Shown here: one piece after another, positions 25,192 to 34,389 of the stretch | Layout of the letters: the number at the start of each line of letters is the position of its first letter | Position numbering within the stretch: position 1 is the stretch's first letter | The notes under the pieces: generated by a model | What the model was told of the DNA's origin: nothing | What the model saw: the letters and a program-made list of their open reading frames with translations, nothing else | Databases searched by the model: none | Position numbers and translations under genes: made by a program | Assembly: GCA_963814055.1 (NCBI GenBank) | Contig: CAWFBJ010000023.1 | Location: forward strand, 62,001 to 126,000 | From: AWTP1-13 sp963814055 | GTDB lineage: Bacteria > Pseudomonadota > Alphaproteobacteria > Rhizobiales > Hyphomicrobiaceae | Direction of reading: 5' to 3' | Length of the DNA: 64,000 bases

Positions 25192-26258
25192 CGGCGGAAC
25201 ACCGTGATACGGCGCGGATCGTATGCGGCGGCGATGCGGCCGCGCGCCTTCAGCTCGTCGGGCAGCACATCGAGACTGGCGACGCGCAGCATGGCGCCGT
25301 TCCCGATTTGGAGCTCGATGCGAGTGATGGCGCCGAGGAACTCGATCGGCCCGAGGCCGGCCTCGAACACGCTCCACCCGGGCGGCGGCGTTTCGCCTGT
25401 GTCGAGCAGGCGGATGGTCTCGGGCCTCAGCGAGAAGGTGACCGTCTCGCTCTCGCTCGCGTCGCCCACGGCGCGGAACTCCTGCTGACCCACCCGGATG
25501 CGCAGCGCCTCGCCGTCCCGTCCGGCGACAGTGCCGCTGAGCAGGTTGGTGGTCCCCATGAACTCGGCGACGAATGGTGTTGCCGGCGTGCGGTAGATAT
25601 CCTGCGGCCTTGCTACCTGCTCGAGCTTGCCGGCGCGCATCACGGCGATACGGTCGGACATGGCGAGCGCTTCTTCCTGGTCGTGCGTGACGTAGATGGC
25701 CGTGATCCTGAGCTGCTGCTGGAGCTGGCGGATCTCGGCGCGCATCTCCATGCGCAGCTTGGCGTCGAGGTTGGAGAGCGGTTCGTCGAGCAGCAGGACC
25801 TCGGGCTCGATCACCAGGCAGCGGGCGATGGCGACGCGCTGGAGCTGGCCGCCCGAGAGCTGATGCGGCCAGCGGTCGCCATACGCGTCGAGATGCACGA
25901 GGCGCAGTGCGCAAGCCACACGCTCCTTGATCTGCGCCTCGGACACGCTGCGCGCCTTGAGGCCGTAGGCCACGTTCCCCCCGACCGTGAGATTGGGGAA
26001 GATGGCGTAGTTCTGGAACACCATGCCGGCGTTGCGGCGATGCGGCGGTAGCGTGTCGATGCGCTTGCCGCCAAAGCGAATCTGGCCGGCGGTGAGGTCG
26101 GCGAAACCGGCGATCGTGCGCAGCAGCGTGGTCTTGCCGCAGCCCGACGGCCCGAGCAGTGTAAAGAACTCGCCATCCTCGATTTCGAGCGACACGTCAT
26201 CCACGGCGCGCACCGTCCCAAACGATCGCGACACGTGGTCGATCGATATTGCTGTCAA
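25188..26258 (-). CDS. Ferric/aminoethylphosphonate-type ABC transporter ATP-binding protein
   Basis: The 356-residue ATPase has Walker A GPSGCGKTT (36-44), signature LSGGQLQR, Walker B LLLDEPLSNLD and a C-terminal TOBE domain (LRPETIRLL). It belongs to the FbpC/PotA-like group. Translation is called from TTG at 26258 because a GGGGAGG site lies just upstream and family members begin with this AISIDHVSRSFG strand. An in-frame GTG at 26297 has no ribosome binding site. It lies 75 bases after the binding-protein gene. Confidence 0.92.
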   Translation of the reverse strand: MTAISIDHVSRSFGTVRAVDDVSLEIEDGEFFTLLGPSGCGKTTLLRTIAGFADLTAGQIRFGGKRIDTLPPHRRNAGMVFQNYAIFPNLTVGGNVAYGLKARSVSEAQIKERVACALRLVHLDAYGDRWPHQLSGGQLQRVAIARCLVIEPEVLLLDEPLSNLDAKLRMEMRAEIRQLQQQLRITAIYVTHDQEEALAMSDRIAVMRAGKLEQVARPQDIYRTPATPFVAEFMGTTNLLSGTVAGRDGEALRIRVGQQEFRAVGDASESETVTFSLRPETIRLLDTGETPPPGWSVFEAGLGPIEFLGAITRIELQIGNGAMLRVASLDVLPDELKARGRIAAAYDPRRITVFRR

Positions 26259-26333
26259 AACGCCTCCCCGAAAACAAACAAACCCTCGTCCCGGCACCGG
26301 TTCGATCGTCCCGCGGAACGAGGTTGACGCGCG

Positions 26334-27338
26334 CTAGCGGGTCGTCTGGATCACTTCCTTGATGCGATCCATCGTTTCGCCGCGCTTCTGCGTCCAGCCG
26401 TCCTCGTCGTACTTCAAGAGCTTGACGTCGGAGAGCCTGGGCATCTTTCCCGGCAGGTTGGGCAAATCGAGATCCTGGCGCGCCGGCCGGCGGAATGTCG
26501 CCTTGAGGATCATCTCGCGAACATCCTTGCGGTTGACGTAGTCGACAAACTGACGGGCGCCGGGCGTGTTCGGGCCGTTCTTGATGACGGCGACCCCTTC
26601 CATCTGGGCGATGGTGCCGTCCGACGGATAGATCACCTTCACCGGCGCGCCGTTATTGGCCCACAGGTGGCCCGCGTATTCGAGCGAAATGCCGAGTCCG
26701 TATTCGCCGTTGCCGACACCCTGAAAGACCAGCGAAGAGCGGTTGAGCATCTTGGTGTTGCCGATGAGCTTGGAGACTTTGTCCCAGCCGGCGTTGCCAC
26801 CGCCCCAGATGTCGACGAGCAAAGTGACGTTGGAATAAGCCGAGCCGGAGTTGGCTGGATCGGTGAAGGCAATGTTGCCCTTCCACTTTTTGTCGGTCAG
26901 ATCCTCCCAACTCCTGGGCCCCTCCGCCTCCGGCACCGACTTGGTATTCTGCAGCACCACGAGCAAGTGCAGGTTGGTACCGATCCAGCGATCTTGCGGA
27001 TCTCGGTACTCAACCGGCACCGCATCCTTGTGCTGCGAGGCGTAGGAATCGAGATACTGCACATTGGTCTGCAGCAGCGAGCGGCTGATGCCCCAGACGA
27101 TATCGCCCTGCGGCCTGTCCTTCTCCGTTTCGACACGCTTGATCACCACGCCGGAGCCGGCCGAAACGACATCGGCCTGAACGCCGGTTGCCGCGGTGAA
27201 CTCGGTGGCGACGAGCTTGTTCAGCGTCGCATCGTTCGAAGAGTAAATGACGATGCGTTGCTGCGCTTCGACGCCGCCTGCCCAGCCCAGAGTGGCCGCC
27301 ACCGCCGCCGCCGCGATACCCTTGCCAAAACGCCTCAT
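26334..27338 (-). CDS. Ferric-type ABC transporter substrate-binding protein
   Basis: The 334-residue protein has a signal peptide (about 1-25, cleavage after VEA) and the FbpA/AfuA-type type-II binding fold beginning RIVIYSSNDATLNKLVATEF. The paired tyrosines that bind iron in FbpA are not clear, so an organic ligand is possible. The ATG at 27338 has GGAG nine bases upstream. Its neighbours, an aminotransferase 40 bases upstream and threonine aldolase downstream, suggest an amino compound as ligand; this is inference. Confidence 0.88.
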   Translation of the reverse strand: MRRFGKGIAAAAVAATLGWAGGVEAQQRIVIYSSNDATLNKLVATEFTAATGVQADVVSAGSGVVIKRVETEKDRPQGDIVWGISRSLLQTNVQYLDSYASQHKDAVPVEYRDPQDRWIGTNLHLLVVLQNTKSVPEAEGPRSWEDLTDKKWKGNIAFTDPANSGSAYSNVTLLVDIWGGGNAGWDKVSKLIGNTKMLNRSSLVFQGVGNGEYGLGISLEYAGHLWANNGAPVKVIYPSDGTIAQMEGVAVIKNGPNTPGARQFVDYVNRKDVREMILKATFRRPARQDLDLPNLPGKMPRLSDVKLLKYDEDGWTQKRGETMDRIKEVIQTTR

Positions 27339-27378
27339 GATTGCACTCCGTCCCCTGCGTGGTCGCTTGGCGAGGAGC

Positions 27379-28539
27379 TTAGGCGCTGACGGCGAGGGCG
27401 TCGAGCGCCGCGCGCACTCCCGCATGCGGGGCCGGGGCGCGCCTGCCAAGGTCCTTGAGTGTGCCCTCGAGATGGTGGAGATCGGTGATGATGTCCGGCT
27501 CACTGATCATTCCCATCGTCCCAATGCGGATGACCTTGCCGGTCTGGCTGGGATGCCGTGCTCCTGCGATGACCGTGCGATAGCGCTCGCGCATGTGCTG
27601 GACGATGATGCCGCCTTCGAGGCCCTGGGGCACTTTCATGGCGACGACCGTGGCGGATGACGTATTCGGCTCGTTGTAGAGCTCCAGGCCGAGGGCCTGC
27701 ACGCCGGCACGCAGGGCGGCGGCGAGCGTGTCGTGGCGCTTGAGGACGTTGGCAAGGCCCTCCTCGTCGATCATGCGCAACGCCTCGAGCAGGCCGTAGA
27801 CCAGCGTCACCGGTGGCGTGAAGGGTGTTCCGTCCTTGTCGAGCGAAGCCCTGGCCCGGCGAAAATCGGCGAAAAAGCTAGCCATGCGGCCGTCACGGTT
27901 GATCACCTTCCACGCCTTGGCACCGATTGCGGCAAGGCCGATGCCCGGCGCGCACATCAGCGATTTCTGCGAGGCCGATACGACGATGTCCGCACCCCAG
28001 GCATCCATCTTCATCTCGATGCCGGCAAGGCCGCTGACCAAATCGACGACCAGCAGAGTCGGCGTATCGCGCACGACCGCCCCGACGGCGGCGACGTCGT
28101 AGGCGACCCCGGTGGAGCTCTCGTTATGGACCATCACCACGGCGCGGTAGGAGCGATGCTTCAGACGCTCGGCCACGCGCTGCGCATCGAGCGCGCCGCC
28201 CCATTCGACATCGACCGTGTCGATCGACGCGCCGAGCGCCTTAGCGATCGCGACGAAGCGCTCGCCGAACTGGCCGGCGACGACGATGAGGATCGCATCG
28301 CCGGGGCTGAGAATGTTGGCGAGGGCCGCCTCCATCATCGCCGTTCCGGAGCCGGCGAAGATCAGAACGTCATGCGCTGTACCGAAAATCGGCTTCAGGC
28401 GCTGCTGGCATTCCGCAAGCATGGCTTTGAACTCGGCGCCGCGGTGGTTGAGGACCGGCAAGGCTGTGGCTTGGCGGACGCGTTCGGGGACGGCTGTCGG
28501 GCCGGGAAGACGGAGGCGATAGTCGGGAATGGTCAACAT
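27379..28539 (-). CDS. Class V aminotransferase, alanine/serine-glyoxylate type
   Basis: The 386-residue PLP enzyme has LPGPTAVPERV at its start, HNESSTG (138-144), the cofactor-binding aspartate in VVDLVSG and the Schiff-base lysine K192 in SASQKSLM. These match the serine/alanine-glyoxylate aminotransferase group, which moves an amino group onto glyoxylate or pyruvate. It is first in an operon with a ferric-type ABC importer and threonine aldolase. The importer may therefore carry an amino compound that this enzyme deaminates. A 2-aminoethylphosphonate aminotransferase is a less likely relative. Confidence 0.88.
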   Translation of the reverse strand: MLTIPDYRLRLPGPTAVPERVRQATALPVLNHRGAEFKAMLAECQQRLKPIFGTAHDVLIFAGSGTAMMEAALANILSPGDAILIVVAGQFGERFVAIAKALGASIDTVDVEWGGALDAQRVAERLKHRSYRAVVMVHNESSTGVAYDVAAVGAVVRDTPTLLVVDLVSGLAGIEMKMDAWGADIVVSASQKSLMCAPGIGLAAIGAKAWKVINRDGRMASFFADFRRARASLDKDGTPFTPPVTLVYGLLEALRMIDEEGLANVLKRHDTLAAALRAGVQALGLELYNEPNTSSATVVAMKVPQGLEGGIIVQHMRERYRTVIAGARHPSQTGKVIRIGTMGMISEPDIITDLHHLEGTLKDLGRRAPAPHAGVRAALDALAVSA

Positions 28540-28551
28540 GAGGGCGCCAGA

Positions 28552-28630
28552 CTAGTGCGGTGGTTCAGAAGCTCGCTTCATTCTTGCTGCGAGTCCATCG
28601 AGCGAAGTTCTGAACCATGAACCACGCTAG
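28552..28630. repeat. Inverted-repeat element A (hairpin, CTAG-bounded)
   Basis: The left arm (28552-28579) and right arm (28600-28630) are imperfect reverse complements sharing GGTTCAGAA and GAGCGAA blocks, and both ends begin with CTAG. The element lies in the promoter side of the aminotransferase gene and directly next to a second, different inverted repeat. No protein is encoded. Confidence 0.6.
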
Positions 28631-28642
28631 AATCATGATTTG

Positions 28643-28718
28643 CTAGTGTCCTTATCGAATCCGAAGTTCGGAAAAACCTAACCGCTTGGTGATGCGAACT
28701 TCGCATTCGGGACACTAG
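28643..28718. repeat. Inverted-repeat element B (hairpin, CTAGTGTCC ends)
   Basis: The arm CTAGTGTCC...GAATCCGAAGTTCG (28643-28671) is repeated in reverse as GAACTTCGCATTCGGGACACTAG split over 28696-28718. A 24-base spacer separates them. Size, CTAG ends and lack of coding suggest a small non-autonomous repeat of the dispersed palindromic type found in Rhizobiales. Only this copy was noticed in the window. Confidence 0.6.
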
Positions 28719-28823
28719 CGCAACACCAAGGAGATCGCCAACGTCCCGCGCAGCGCCATGGTCTCTGCTCCTGATCTGCGACTACCGGTACGGGCAGAAA
28801 CGAACTCGCGCACAACGTGCTCA

Positions 28824-29009
28824 TTAGTTCGCACGGATTGGATCAACGGCCTGCGTCGCAGCTGGATCGAGCGGCATACAATTGCGGTGGCCGGCCTCGA
28901 CGCAGACCTCGATGCGGGCACTCGCCCGCAAGTGGTCGATCAGCCAGAGACCCGAGGTGATGAGCAGGATCACAATGGCTGCGGCAGCGAGGTTTTCCCG
29001 CATGCGCAT
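28824..29009 (-). CDS. Small single-span membrane protein of unknown function
   Basis: The 61-residue protein has a charged N-terminus (MRMREN), one hydrophobic span at about residues 8-25 (AAAAIVILLITSGLWLI) and a hydrophilic tail with two cysteines at C36 and C44. A very strong GAGGAGGAGG ribosome binding site lies five bases before the ATG at 29009, which is why this start was preferred over a frame extending to 29132. It sits downstream of the broken RND pump gene, 203 bases past that gene's stop. The family is not recognised. Confidence 0.6.
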   Translation of the reverse strand: MRMRENLAAAAIVILLITSGLWLIDHLRASARIEVCVEAGHRNCMPLDPAATQAVDPIRAN

Positions 29010-29212
29010 GCGATCCTCCTCCTCGTCGTAGCGCTGAAGCGGATGGATGATCGGCGACTGCGACCTCTTGCGAACGAACGTCCGCCGCTTGAACTCGAGA
29101 AATCTTGGCTCCCCCGCCTGAGGAACCAGCACTGCCTGCTGCGGGCCTATGATCCGTCTTCATGCGATCAGCCCAAGTCTATGCCGGCCGACGAGCCATC
29201 TGTCACGCGCGA

Positions 29213-32200
29213 TTATTCCGCCGCCACCTGGCGGGGAGCGGGTTCGTGCAAAACCCGTCTGCCCGATGAGAGGAAACTCAGATAGTCCGACAGCCGGTCA
29301 AGGTAGATGTAGATGACGGGGGTGGTGAATAGCGTGAGGGCCTGGCTCACGATGCAGTCCTCCCACCATCGCGTAGCCGAGCGGCTGGCGAATTTCGGCG
29401 CCGGTTCCCGCGCCAAGCATCAGCGGCACCCCGCCGAGCAATGCCGCCGCCGTCGTCATCATGATCGGGCGAAAGCGCAGCAGCGCTGCCTTGCGTACAG
29501 CTTCCGTCGCCGAAAGGTGCTCGTCGCGCTCGGCCGTGATGGCGAAGTCCACCATCATGATACCGTTCTTCTTGACGATGCCGATCAGCAAGATCACGCC
29601 GATCATGGCGACCAGGCTGAAATCGAAGCCGAACAACATCAGCGTCGCGATCGCGCCCGCACCCGCCGAGGGAAGGGTGGAGAGGATCGTCAGCGGGTGG
29701 ATGTAGCTCTCATAGAGGATGCCGAGGATCAGGTAGACCACGAACAACGCGGCCAGGATGAGCATCGGCACGGTGCGCAGCGAGGCCTGGAACGCCTGAG
29801 CATTGCCCTGGAAGGTGCCTATCAGGGACGCTGGCATCTGCATATCGCGCTCAGCCTGCTGAATCGCCTCGGTGGCCGTGCCGAGGGACCCACCCTGCGC
29901 CAGGTTGAAGCTGATGGTGACCGCCGGGAATTGCCCTTGGTGACTGATCGACAGCGGCTCGGTCTTGCGCGTCGTCCACTTGGCGAAGGTCGCTAGCGGA
30001 ACCTGCTGGCCCGTGGTCGGCGAGCGGATAAAGATTTTATCCAGGCTGTCCACCTCGCCCTGCAGATCGGGCAAGATCTCCATTACCACGTGGTAGCTGT
30101 TCTGCTGCGTGAAGTACTGTGCCACCTGGCGCTGGCCGAAGGCGTCGTAGAGCGTGTCGTCGATCAGCTGCGGCGTGAGCCCATAGCGGGAGGCCTGATC
30201 GCGGTCGATGGTGAGCGTTAGGGCCGTGCCCGCGGTTTGCTGGTCGCTGGCCACGTCGCGCAGCATCGGCAGCGACTTGAGCTTCTCGAGCACCTTCAGT
30301 GCCCACTCGTTGAGCTCGTCGAGGTTGGCGTCCTGCAGCGTGTATTGGAACTGCGTGCGCGCCGCCCGGCCGCCGACATTGACGTCCTGCGCCGCCTGCA
30401 TGAAGAGCCGCGCACCCTCGACCTTCTCCAATTGCGGCCTCAGTCTTGCGATCACCTGACCGGCCGAGACATCGCGCTCGCCCTTCGGCTTCAGCGTGAT
30501 GAAGAAGCGTCCGTTGTTGAGCGAGGGACTGGAACCGCCTGCACCCAGGGCCATGGCATAGCTTGCGACCGCGGGATCCTTGCCGATGATTTCGCCCAGC
30601 GCCACCTGCCGGCGCGACATCTCGGCAAACGACACGTCCTGCGCCGCTTCCGATGTGCCGGTGATCAGGCCCGTATCCTGCTGCGGGAAGAAACCCTTGG
30701 GGATGCTGACGAACAGATAGCCGGTGAGCGCCACGGTGGCGAGGAACACGCAGAGCGTTGCAAACTGGTGCCGGAGGACGACGTCGAGCCCCCGCGCGTA
30801 GGCGCGCAGCATCTTGTCGAAGCCGCGCTCCGTAATCTGGTAGAAGCGGCCGCGCTTCGCTTCATGTTCGCTGCGCAGGAAGCGCGAAGCCATCATCGGC
30901 GTCAGGGTCAGGGCAACGAACGCGGAGACGCCGATGCACATGGCGGTCGTGACGGCGAACTCGCGGAACAGGCGCCCGATGATGCCGCCGAGCAGCAGCA
31001 GCGGAATGAATACGGCGATCAGCGATATGCTGATCGAGACGATGGTGAAGGCAATCTCCGACGAGCCCTTCAGCGCCGCATCATACGGCTTCATGCCGTC
31101 TTCGATATGGCGCACGATGTTCTCGAGCATGACGATGGCGTCGTCGACCACGAAGCCGACCGAGATGGTCAGGGCCATCAGCGAGATGTTGTCGAGGGCT
31201 ATAGCTCATCATATACATGAGCGCGCATGCGCCGAGCAGCGAGACCGGAACAGTGACGCTCGGAATGACGGTTGCCCAGAAGGTGCGCAGAAAGATGAAG
31301 ATCACCGCGATCACCAGACCGATGGTCAGGAGCAAGGTGAACTGGACGTCCTCCACGGACGCGCGGATGGTCTGTGTGCGGTCGCTCAGGATCCCCACTT
31401 GAGAGACGGCGGCATGGCTGCCCTCAACCGCGGCAGCTCCGCCTTGATGCGGTCGACCGTCTCGATGACGTTGGCACCGGGCTGCTTGAACACGACCAGG
31501 AACACGCCCCGCTTGCCGGACGACCATGCGGCCTTCTTGGCGTCCTCCGGTCCGGCGACGGCCTGTCCGATGTCGCGCACGCGCAGCGGCGCCCCGTTGC
31601 GATAGGCGATGATGACGTCGTTCCAGGCCTCCGCGATGGGGAGCTGGTCGTTGGCGTAGATGGTGTAACTACGCACCTCCCCGTCGATGCTGCCCTTGGG
31701 CGTGTTGACGGTCGAGATCGCCAGCTGGGCGCGGACATCCTCGAGCGAAATGTTCTTCGCAACGAGCTTGGCCGGATCGAGTTGGATGCGGATCGCCGGC
31801 TTTTGTTCGCCGCCGATCGTCACTTGGCCTACGCCGGCGATCTGGCTGATCTGCTGGGCGAGCTTGGTATCGGCATTGTCGTCGACGTCGATCAGAGGCA
31901 GGGCGTCCGATGTTACCGACAGCAGCAGGATCGGCGAGTCGGCAGGATTGACCTTGCGATAGGTGGGCGGCGCCGGCAGCTGGGGCGGTAGCTGGCCGCT
32001 GGCCGCATTGATGGCAGCCTGGATGTCGTTGGCCGCCGCGTCGATGTTGCGGTCGAGGTCGAACTGCACCACCACAGTGGTTGTGCCGAGGCCGCTGGAG
32101 GACGTCGTCTGCGACACGCCCGGGATTTGCGCGAATTGACGCTCCAGGGGCTGAGCGACCGACGACGCCATGGTCTCCGCACTGGCGCCGGGAAGCTGGG

Positions 32201-32351
32201 CCGAGACCTGGATGGTGGGGAAGTCGACCTTGGGCAGCGGCGCCACCGGCAGGCTCTGGTAGGCGATCAATCCGACAAACAGAATGCCGACCATGACCAG
32301 CGAGGTGCCGATCGGGTACTTGATGAAGGGCGTTGAAACGCTGCCTCTCAT
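29213..32351 (-). pseudogene. RND efflux transporter (MdtB/MdtC/AcrB superfamily), three frameshifts
   Basis: The N-terminal segment reads from ATG 32351 (FIKYPIGTSLVMVGILFVG) to a premature stop at 31386. Three single-base shifts are needed to restore the protein. The first is a missing base in the C-run at 31393-31396 (SLKWG then ILSDRTQTIR). The second is an extra base at 31196-31198 (MMSYS then LDNISLMALT). The third is an extra base near 29354 (GYAMVGG then VSQALTLFTTPV). With them the product is about 1045 residues, normal for MdtB/C-type pumps, and includes the proton-relay span SVGFVVDDAIVMLEN. Its ATG overlaps the stop of the membrane fusion gene. Unless these are sequencing errors, the pump is dead. 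Confidence 0.88.
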
Positions 32352-33538
32352 GGCACGCCAGCCTTGCCGGTTGCCGGCATCGCGTCGGCACGCTGCTTGG
32401 GGCCGTCGAGGACCTGGACAAGGCCTCCCGGCAGCACGCGATAGTGACCCGAGGTGACGATGCGCTCGCCGGGAGACAGGCCGTTCTCCACCAGCGCCTG
32501 ATCGCCCTCGATCCGGCTGACCTTGATGTCATGCAGCTCGGCCTTCGAGTCCGGGGCGACGACATAGACATAGAGGCCATTGGGGCCGCGCTGTACGGCG
32601 TTGTCGGGGACGACGACCACATTGTCGACGGTCGAGACCAGCAACCGCGTCGTGACCGAGAGGCCCGGCCACAGCCTGTCGCCGGGATTGTCGAAGGCTG
32701 CCTTCAGACGCACGGTGCCGCTGGCGAGATCCACCTGATTATCGATCAGCTTCAGGGTGCCCTGGCCGAGTTCTGTTTTTCCGTCCGAACTGTAGGCGGT
32801 GACCTTCAGCGGTCCTGATTTGAGTGCTTCGCTGATGGCCGGCAGCTGCTGCTCGGGCGCAGTGAAGACCACCGAGATCGGCTGCACCTGGGTGATCGTC
32901 AAAATGCCGGTCTGATCGCTGGCGTGCACGATGTTGCCGCGATCGACCAGGCGAAAGCCGGCGCGCCCGGTCAAAGGCGAAGTGATGGTGGTGTAGGCGA
33001 GTTGCACCTTGGCGCTTTCGATGGCCGCCTGATCTGCCTGCACCTGTGCCGTGAGGCTGGCGACATTGGCTGTGCGCTGATCGAAAAGCTGCTGCGTGGC
33101 ATTGCCCTGCTTGGACAGCACCGTCGTACGCTCCAGATCCTGCTTGGCATTGATGAGGCTGGCTTGGTCCTGCGCCATCTTGGCGATGGCTTGATTGAGG
33201 GTGGCCTGGAACGGCGCCGGATCGATCTGGACGAGCAGGTCGCCCTCCTTGAGCATCTGCCCTTCCTCGAAGGCCACCTTCTCGATCTGTCCATCCACCC
33301 GTGACCGCACGGTCACCGTGTTCGTTGCCTGCACGGTGCCCAGCCCGCCCAGGATCACCGGAAACGGCCTTCTTTCCACGACAGCGACGTGGACCGGAGC
33401 AGCAGACGTCCGCGCCTGTTGAGGCGCGATGTTGCCTGAAGCAAAATGCTGCCAGATCCCGTATGCGGCAAGAAGACAGGCCGCCGCTGCCAGCGGCCAC
33501 CAACGCCAGCGCGTAAATCGACCCATCGGCCGTTGCAT
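32348..33538 (-). CDS. RND efflux membrane fusion protein (HlyD/MdtA family)
   Basis: The 396-residue periplasmic adaptor has an N-terminal membrane anchor (about residues 10-28), the barrel-sandwich strand RVDGQIEKVAFEEGQMLKEGDLLVQIDPAPF, a coiled-coil hairpin of about 75 residues and a C-terminal beta-barrel. MdtA-type proteins link an inner-membrane RND pump to an outer-membrane channel. AGGA lies six bases before the ATG at 33538. The gene is intact, but the pump gene that overlaps its stop is frameshifted, and no outer-membrane channel gene is present nearby. Confidence 0.9.
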   Translation of the reverse strand: MQRPMGRFTRWRWWPLAAAACLLAAYGIWQHFASGNIAPQQARTSAAPVHVAVVERRPFPVILGGLGTVQATNTVTVRSRVDGQIEKVAFEEGQMLKEGDLLVQIDPAPFQATLNQAIAKMAQDQASLINAKQDLERTTVLSKQGNATQQLFDQRTANVASLTAQVQADQAAIESAKVQLAYTTITSPLTGRAGFRLVDRGNIVHASDQTGILTITQVQPISVVFTAPEQQLPAISEALKSGPLKVTAYSSDGKTELGQGTLKLIDNQVDLASGTVRLKAAFDNPGDRLWPGLSVTTRLLVSTVDNVVVVPDNAVQRGPNGLYVYVVAPDSKAELHDIKVSRIEGDQALVENGLSPGERIVTSGHYRVLPGGLVQVLDGPKQRADAMPATGKAGVP

Positions 33539-33892
33539 GTCTTTTCCTAACAACACGGTAATACCGCGAGCCGCCTTCGACTGAAGGCGCCAGGCTGCCT
33601 GCGCACGAGGATGCGCGCGGGTGCACCGTGCGCGTGGTTTTGCACTGCACTGATGAAAACGCCGGAATTGAATGCGCCCCGTCGCAGTTGACGGTTTTGT
33701 GTCCAGCCGTTATCAGGCGCGGCCTGTCCGCGCGCGTGCCATCCACAGAGGACAAGCAGCAGGCTGCTACGGCTCAATGAAGATTGGGACAGACACCGCC
33801 ACCCTAGGACAATCACGCCAGAGCAGCTCATTGGCGACGCGCGCAAGCCGCACGCGGTGGGACTGCGGCCGCTGATGGCTACAAAGGTTTCT
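33539..33892. other. Intergenic stretch without recognisable gene
   Basis: Several short open frames cross this stretch but none has a good ribosome binding site or a recognisable domain. It separates the membrane fusion gene from the possible integrase remnant and probably holds the promoter of the efflux operon. Confidence 0.5.
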
Positions 33893-34155
33893 GAAAAAGA
33901 AGCTCACCGCGTGATCAAGCCCTGGGCGCGCGCTGTGGAAGAAAATGGCAGCGTTTGGCTACTGCAATAGGGACGCCGACCCAGCACTTTGTTTCGCCAA
34001 TCCGGCACCCCCGCCAAGACGAATGGCGCGAGGGCGAAGTCGTCAGGCTGGTGAAGGCCGCTTGGCGTGATGGCTACAAGGGCTTGGCTGCGGTGCGCGA
34101 TGTAGACGAGGCACGCCGACATCGCAGGACCAGACTAAGGGAACAATCGGTATAA
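33893..34155 (+). pseudogene. Possible remnant of a tyrosine-recombinase (integrase) gene
   Basis: A 66-codon frame ending at 34155 contains DEWREGEVVRLVKAAW followed by RDGYKGLAAV. This resembles the region at the start of the catalytic domain of rhizobial phage-type integrases (W-x-E-x-E-V-x-R-L followed by GY-x-GLA). The upstream part continues in frame only to a stop near 33892. There is no Arg-His-Arg-Tyr catalytic set. It lies 66 bases from the 3' end of tRNA-Asp, the usual place for an island integrase. The resemblance is short, so this is a tentative call. Confidence 0.35.
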
Positions 34156-34193
34156 AAGTCTAACGGACGCCGTCATGAGTTTAACAACGGCGT

Positions 34194-34297
<104 letters not shown>

Positions 34298-34389
34298 AAT
34301 CCGATGAGCACGCGCGAAGGCGCACTGTCGCGGAAAGCTCGTTTACGTGAGCGGGACTCCCCCGTCAAGCACGCGGTACTGGGAACCGC

